64,000 nucleotides of DNA from Segatella baroniae DSM 16972 = JCM 13447 (lineage in GTDB: Bacteria; Bacteroidota; Bacteroidia; Bacteroidales; Bacteroidaceae), in assembly GCF_000426585.1 (NCBI RefSeq), contig NZ_AUFQ01000007.1, positions 1 through 64,000 on the forward strand. Direction: 5' to 3'. A program made the translations under genes and the position numbers. This document shows, piece after piece, positions 60,340-64,000 of the stretch (position 1 is its first letter; each line of letters begins with the position of its first letter). The notes under the pieces are model-generated. The model was not told the origin of the DNA. It did not search any database and saw only the letters and a list, made by a program, of their open reading frames with translations.

Positions 60340-62019
60340 TCATCTGCCCAACCATGCTTCCGGGTTCAGCTTGGCGGTCTCCTTGCGCAGCTGGAACTGG
60401 AGGATGTTGTCTGCGCCGACGGCTCCGAGCGCCTGGCGGGCCGACACCTTCTGGCCTTTGCTGACGCTTACGGACTTCAGGTTGCAGTAGATGGAGATGT
60501 AGGCGCCATGTCGCACCATGACCAACATGGAGCCTTGCCAGTTGTAGACGGCACTCACTTCGCCGTCGTAGATGGACCGTGCCATGCAGCCCGACTGTCC
60601 CAGGATGTTGATTCCCTTGTTGTCGAGCACCACGCCGTGCAGCCCTTCCACGTTGTATTGGCCGAAATGGCTCACGATTTTGTAGCGGCCTGTGATGGGC
60701 ATGGGCAGCCGTCCCTTGTTGGCGGTGAACCCTCCGCTCACCATTCTGTCGACGGTGCTGAGGCGTTGCGACTCTTCCACGTCCTCCTTGGCCGCGGCAA
60801 TCTCCTGCTTGTTGCGCCTTTCCTCGGTCCGTGCCTTGAGTTCGGCGGCTTCACGGGCCGCCTCCGCCTCGCGTGCGGCCTGCTCGGCCCGCGCCTTTCG
60901 GTTGGCGGCAGCGGCTGCTTCTCGCTCCACGGTCTCCCGTTTGCCCTTCTCCGCGTTGGCGTCGGCTATGCGTTTGGCCTCTGCCGCCGCTTTGGCAGCC
61001 GCCTCCGCCTCGGCTTTCAACCGGGCCTCACGCTCCTTTGCCTCGGCAATGCGCCTGGCGTTCTCGCGTGCGGCCGCCTCCGCTTCGGCCTTCTTGCGGG
61101 CCAGTTCGGCCGCCCTTTGCCTGGCGGCGGCCGCCGCTTCCGCCTTTCGCTTGGCCTCGGCGATGGCCCGCTGATGCGCCTTCTCCACCTCGATGGCCAC
61201 CAGCCGGTCGATTTCGGCGTTGAGGGCGGCGTCTTTCCGGCGTTGCTCGGCTATGATTTTCTGGATGGTTTTCTGCTGGTTTTGCAGCGAGGTGACGATC
61301 TTCTGCTGCTCGTCCTGTTGTCCCTGCAAGGCCGTTTTCTCCTTTTTGTCCTTGTAGAGGAGTATGTTTTTCTGTCCGTGAACCAGTTTGAGCTGCTCGT
61401 GTTTGCCGTCCACCTGGGCCTGCTTGGCCTTCACCATCTCGCCCTGCGCCCGCTGGTAGTTGGCGTATTCGCGCACGAAGCGCAGCCGGCGATACATCTG
61501 CGCCAGGTTCTTGGCCGAGAAAATGAACATCATCTTGTCCTGCATCGTCTGGTGGCGGGCCATGTAGCGCATCGACTTGATGTACTTCGCCTTGCGTTCC
61601 TGGAGCTGTTCCTCCAGCATTTTGAGCTGCGTCTGCAGTATGCCGATGTTCCCTTCGATGTGGTGGATGTCGTTCTGTATTCCCTCTATGGCCTTCTGGC
61701 GGTCGTCGATGGCCGAGTTGATGGTCAGGAGGTTCTGCAACCGCTTCTTCACGTCGGCCTGGTTGGCCCGCAAGGCCTGCTCCTGCTGGCGCAGTTTCTT
61801 CTGTATCTGCGAGCGTTGGTTCTGCAGTCCCCGTATGGTGGCGTTGGCGTAGTCGGCCGTCTTCTTTCCTTTCGGGGCCTTCCCCTTTGTGTTTGCCTGG
61901 GTCTTGTTCGTCTTCCTTGCCGTCGTGGCGGCCTTTCCCTTCCTGGCGGGCGTGTGCTTTTGCGCCGTGGCCGCCAGCGTGGACAAGGCAATCAGCAGTG
62001 TAATGCCTAACTTCCTCAT
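60340..62019 (-). CDS. EnvC-like murein hydrolase activator (degenerate M23)
   Basis: This 559-residue exported protein has a signal peptide (about 1-19), a basic linker, coiled coils (about 60-260), a long Ala/Glu/Lys/Arg-rich helix (about 270-400) and a C-terminal LytM/M23 domain (about 440-559). The domain lacks metal ligands: the first motif reads LHGVVLDNKG, and the usual HxH is LQFQLRKE, with Gln replacing His. It therefore probably activates an amidase during cell separation, as EnvC does, and does not cut peptidoglycan itself. It follows the DUF4292 and TPR genes in one operon. Confidence 0.88.
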   Translation of the reverse strand: MRKLGITLLIALSTLAATAQKHTPARKGKAATTARKTNKTQANTKGKAPKGKKTADYANATIRGLQNQRSQIQKKLRQQEQALRANQADVKKRLQNLLTINSAIDDRQKAIEGIQNDIHHIEGNIGILQTQLKMLEEQLQERKAKYIKSMRYMARHQTMQDKMMFIFSAKNLAQMYRRLRFVREYANYQRAQGEMVKAKQAQVDGKHEQLKLVHGQKNILLYKDKKEKTALQGQQDEQQKIVTSLQNQQKTIQKIIAEQRRKDAALNAEIDRLVAIEVEKAHQRAIAEAKRKAEAAAAARQRAAELARKKAEAEAAARENARRIAEAKEREARLKAEAEAAAKAAAEAKRIADANAEKGKRETVEREAAAAANRKARAEQAAREAEAAREAAELKARTEERRNKQEIAAAKEDVEESQRLSTVDRMVSGGFTANKGRLPMPITGRYKIVSHFGQYNVEGLHGVVLDNKGINILGQSGCMARSIYDGEVSAVYNWQGSMLVMVRHGAYISIYCNLKSVSVSKGQKVSARQALGAVGADNILQFQLRKETAKLNPEAWLGR

Positions 62020-62020
62020 A

Positions 62021-62932
62021 TCAGAGACTCATGATTTTCTTGAGAATGTCCTGTGCGGGAATCTGCTTGTAGCGGTCCGAAACCTTGGTTTCGGCATCCC
62101 ACTTGTCCTTGGTCGTCACCTCGTCCATGCGGATGGTGACCGTTGCTGTTTGCGTTTTCTTCGTAGCCGAGGTCGTGAACGTGAATTTCTGGGTGGCGGG
62201 GAACTGCTTCACGCCCACCGCCCTGAAGTCGGAATAGGCCCAGGCGAGGGTCGATGCGCCGTGGCTTTGCGAAGCATAGTTGACCTTTGCGCCCAGGATC
62301 TGTGCCGACATGGGTTCTGTCTGCCAATCGACGGACAGGTTGCCCTTGCGCAGTTTCACCCCGACGACGTCGCTTGCGCTCGTGTCTACGTCGTAAGTGG
62401 CCAGGTCCTGCTCCGCAACAGACTGCCGTCCGGGCATGAACAGCTGGTTCCAGAACAAAGCCTGGAGGCTGTAGAAGGTGAGTCCGTTGCTCTTGAGGAA
62501 GTCCAGTTGCGTGTAGTCGGCCTTGACATATTCGCGATGCAGGCGGTCGATGACGAGCACATAGGCCGGCGTAAACTCCAACCGGCCTATCTCCGTGCCG
62601 AGCAACGGCATGAAAAGTTGCAGCCGGATGACCTCGTCCTTGCGCATGTGGAGGCTCCCCGACACGGTGATGTCCTTGGAACCGGCCTTCAGGTTGAACT
62701 TCATGTCGCCCACGATGTTCTTCACATACACGCTGTTGTCGACCACCCGCTGCATGAACTGCAGCCGGCGCAACTGTTGTTGTTCCGCGTTCAACGCCTC
62801 CTGCCTGGTCTCTGCGTGTGGAATCGTGGGCTGTTGGCCCGGTTCCTTCACCAAGTTCCTCTTCGATGCGCACGCCGACAGCAGCAGTGCTCCTGCCGCA
62901 ATCAGTGTCATGATGCTATTTGATGTCTTCAT
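62021..62932 (-). CDS. DUF4292 family lipoprotein
   Basis: This 303-residue lipoprotein (lipobox LLSAC, Cys21) matches the DUF4292 family of Bacteroidota, whose LolA/LolB-like fold suggests lipoprotein or lipid handling at the outer membrane. Conserved stretches include RKDEVIRLQLFMPLLGTEIG and PAYVLVIDRLHREYVKADY. It overlaps the upstream TPR gene by 4 bp and ends 1 bp before the EnvC start, so the three are tightly coupled. Confidence 0.82.
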   Translation of the reverse strand: MKTSNSIMTLIAAGALLLSACASKRNLVKEPGQQPTIPHAETRQEALNAEQQQLRRLQFMQRVVDNSVYVKNIVGDMKFNLKAGSKDITVSGSLHMRKDEVIRLQLFMPLLGTEIGRLEFTPAYVLVIDRLHREYVKADYTQLDFLKSNGLTFYSLQALFWNQLFMPGRQSVAEQDLATYDVDTSASDVVGVKLRKGNLSVDWQTEPMSAQILGAKVNYASQSHGASTLAWAYSDFRAVGVKQFPATQKFTFTTSATKKTQTATVTIRMDEVTTKDKWDAETKVSDRYKQIPAQDILKKIMSL

Positions 62933-64000
62933 TTCCTATGTTTCTTGGGTTTTACAATCGCTTTCGGACGGATTTTCTGCTCCAGCACGGCCTTGTCGCC
63001 GCCTTCCATCGCCTTCATCCAGTAGCCGACGGCCGCTTCGTGGTCGCCCATCCGCTCGTGGATGTCGCCCGCGTGGTCGAAGATGACGCTGTTGTGTTGC
63101 GTCGAATCCAGGTTGGCCACGGCCTGGTCGATGTATATCTGCGCTTCGGCAAAGCGTTCGCTGCGATACAATATCCACGCGTAGGTGTCGAGATAGGTGG
63201 CGTTCTTGGGTTCGGCCTTCACCGTCTTGGCGCTCATTTCGGCCGCTTTCCGAAGGTCGCCGTGCTCCTCGCTCAGGTAGTAGGCGTAGTTGTTGAGGCA
63301 ACCGTAGTTGTCGGGTTTCCACTGAAGGCAGCTGTCGTAGGCCGCGAAAGCCTCCTTGCTGCGTCCCTTCTGGTGCAGGATGTCGCCCATGATGGCGTAG
63401 AAATCCGAGACGATGTCGGGGTTGCTTGCGGGTGTTATCTCGCTCACGCCACGTCGGAAGGCGTCGAGGGCCTCGTCGTTTTCGTCCTTCTGGAAATGGG
63501 CCAGGCCCAAGAAGTAGTAGAAAGCCATTTCCTCGGGGTTGTATTCGGTGGCCGGCTTGCTGATGCGGATGATCTCGTCCCAGTCCTTCGCGGGCCAGAT
63601 GTTCTGCAACAGTTGGATGCGGGCCGCGGCATTGTCGGGCGCCACCTTGAGCCAACGGCGCAAATCGGCGTTGATGGAGTCGACGGGCATTTTCTTGATG
63701 GTCATGTAGGCCACCTTCATGGCATACATGTTGGTGTCCGTGGGGTTGGCGGCCAGCACCTTGTCGAAGAGCTTCAGCAACTTGATACTGTCGTCTCCGG
63801 CCGCTTCCGACTGCTGGACGAGGGCGCGCACGAGGGTCGGTTTGGCGTCGAAAGCCACCTTCGGATTCACCAGAATCTGCTCGGCCAGGGCGTCGGCGTC
63901 GGCCTTCCGTCCCGCAGCCTGGTAGTAGTCGTACATCGAAGTCAGCGCGTAGGCGTTGTTGGGCTCGTCCTCCAGCGCCGTCTTGAACAGCTGGAAGGCT
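62929..64000 (-). CDS. TPR-repeat protein, 5'-truncated by the window
   Basis: The frame is open to the window edge; residues before the ATG at 63936 (AFQLFKTALEDEPNNAYALTS, read in from the edge) are also TPR-like, so the start lies outside. The visible part is a chain of tetratricopeptide helices, for example EEMAFYYFLGLAHFQKDEND, YGCLNNYAYYLSEEHGDLRK and a C-terminal HAGDIHERMGDHEAAVGYW. Such proteins scaffold envelope complexes. It leads the TPR-DUF4292-EnvC operon, an order usual in this phylum. Confidence 0.85.
   Translation of the reverse strand, partial: AFQLFKTALEDEPNNAYALTSMYDYYQAAGRKADADALAEQILVNPKVAFDAKPTLVRALVQQSEAAGDDSIKLLKLFDKVLAANPTDTNMYAMKVAYMTIKKMPVDSINADLRRWLKVAPDNAAARIQLLQNIWPAKDWDEIIRISKPATEYNPEEMAFYYFLGLAHFQKDENDEALDAFRRGVSEITPASNPDIVSDFYAIMGDILHQKGRSKEAFAAYDSCLQWKPDNYGCLNNYAYYLSEEHGDLRKAAEMSAKTVKAEPKNATYLDTYAWILYRSERFAEAQIYIDQAVANLDSTQHNSVIFDHAGDIHERMGDHEAAVGYWMKAMEGGDKAVLEQKIRPKAIVKPKKHRK

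Noticed and set aside
60283-62010. 575-codon plus-strand open frame
   Set aside because: It is antisense to the EnvC-like gene and arises from its Ala/Arg-rich repeats.

Overview
The window is a piece of a Bacteroidota chromosome, most likely from the Prevotellaceae (a GC-rich Prevotella-like organism). Four things point there: the TAnnTTTG promoter -7 box found in front of many genes; SusC/SusD, FecR/DUF4974, NigD-like, DUF4292, DUF4923 and DUF3109 genes; the rimP-nusA-infB-sufBCDS order; and an arginine cluster that uses the acyl-ornithine (Bacteroides-type) carbamoyltransferase. Most of the window is GC-rich housekeeping DNA with high coding density. Positions 1 to about 4,500 are visibly AT-rich and foreign.

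Layout. (1) 1-~4,500: right part of an integrative mobilizable element. It holds the end of a Toprim/primase-like gene, a DUF3408 gene, a candidate oriT, mobC, a MobA/VirD2 relaxase, and one cargo gene for a membrane-anchored BCS1-like AAA ATPase. (2) 4.5-15 kb: small membrane protein, Nramp metal transporter, solo nucleotidyltransferase, divergent cupin/HxlR pair, tRNA-Asn, S41 protease, Nim-like flavoprotein, and an ECF sigma / DUF4974 anti-sigma / outer-membrane barrel cassette. (3) 15-25 kb: rimP-nusA-infB, then sufB-sufC-sufD-sufS. (4) 25-30 kb: small unknown gene, rnhB-WYL regulator-tricorn-like protease. (5) 30.2-32.2 kb: a 1.5-kb gene-free array of palindromes and 43-44 bp tandem repeats directly downstream of an IS200-type Y1 transposase, resembling a REP/RAYT system. 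(6) 32.7-37.3 kb: DeoR-type regulator, acyltransferase, NigD-like lipoprotein, GH110 alpha-galactosidase. (7) 37.4-47.8 kb, minus strand: threonine aldolase, acyl-ornithine carbamoyltransferase, AMP-ligase with its XRE-cupin regulator, argD, argC, pspC, argG, GNAT, argR, and a DUF4923 lipoprotein. (8) 47.9-50.3 kb: BI-1 membrane protein, ung, DUF3109. (9) 50.3-60.3 kb: an N-glycan-type polysaccharide utilization locus (FecR, SusC, SusD, GH18 endoglycosidase, DUF1735-LamG lipoprotein) whose likely ECF sigma gene lies at the far end. The locus is bracketed by near-identical 99-bp repeats. (10) 60.3-64 kb, minus strand: EnvC-like M23 protein, DUF4292 lipoprotein and a TPR protein cut by the window end.

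The most unusual feature is the palindrome/tandem-repeat array at 30.2-31.7 kb with its transposase. Its hairpins carry compensating base changes between copies, so the folded form appears to be under selection. The second is the glycan locus with a displaced sigma gene and matching repeats at both ends. The third is the mobilizable element with a lone BCS1-like AAA ATPase as cargo. No searches or folding programs were run; all calls come from reading the sequence and from family knowledge.
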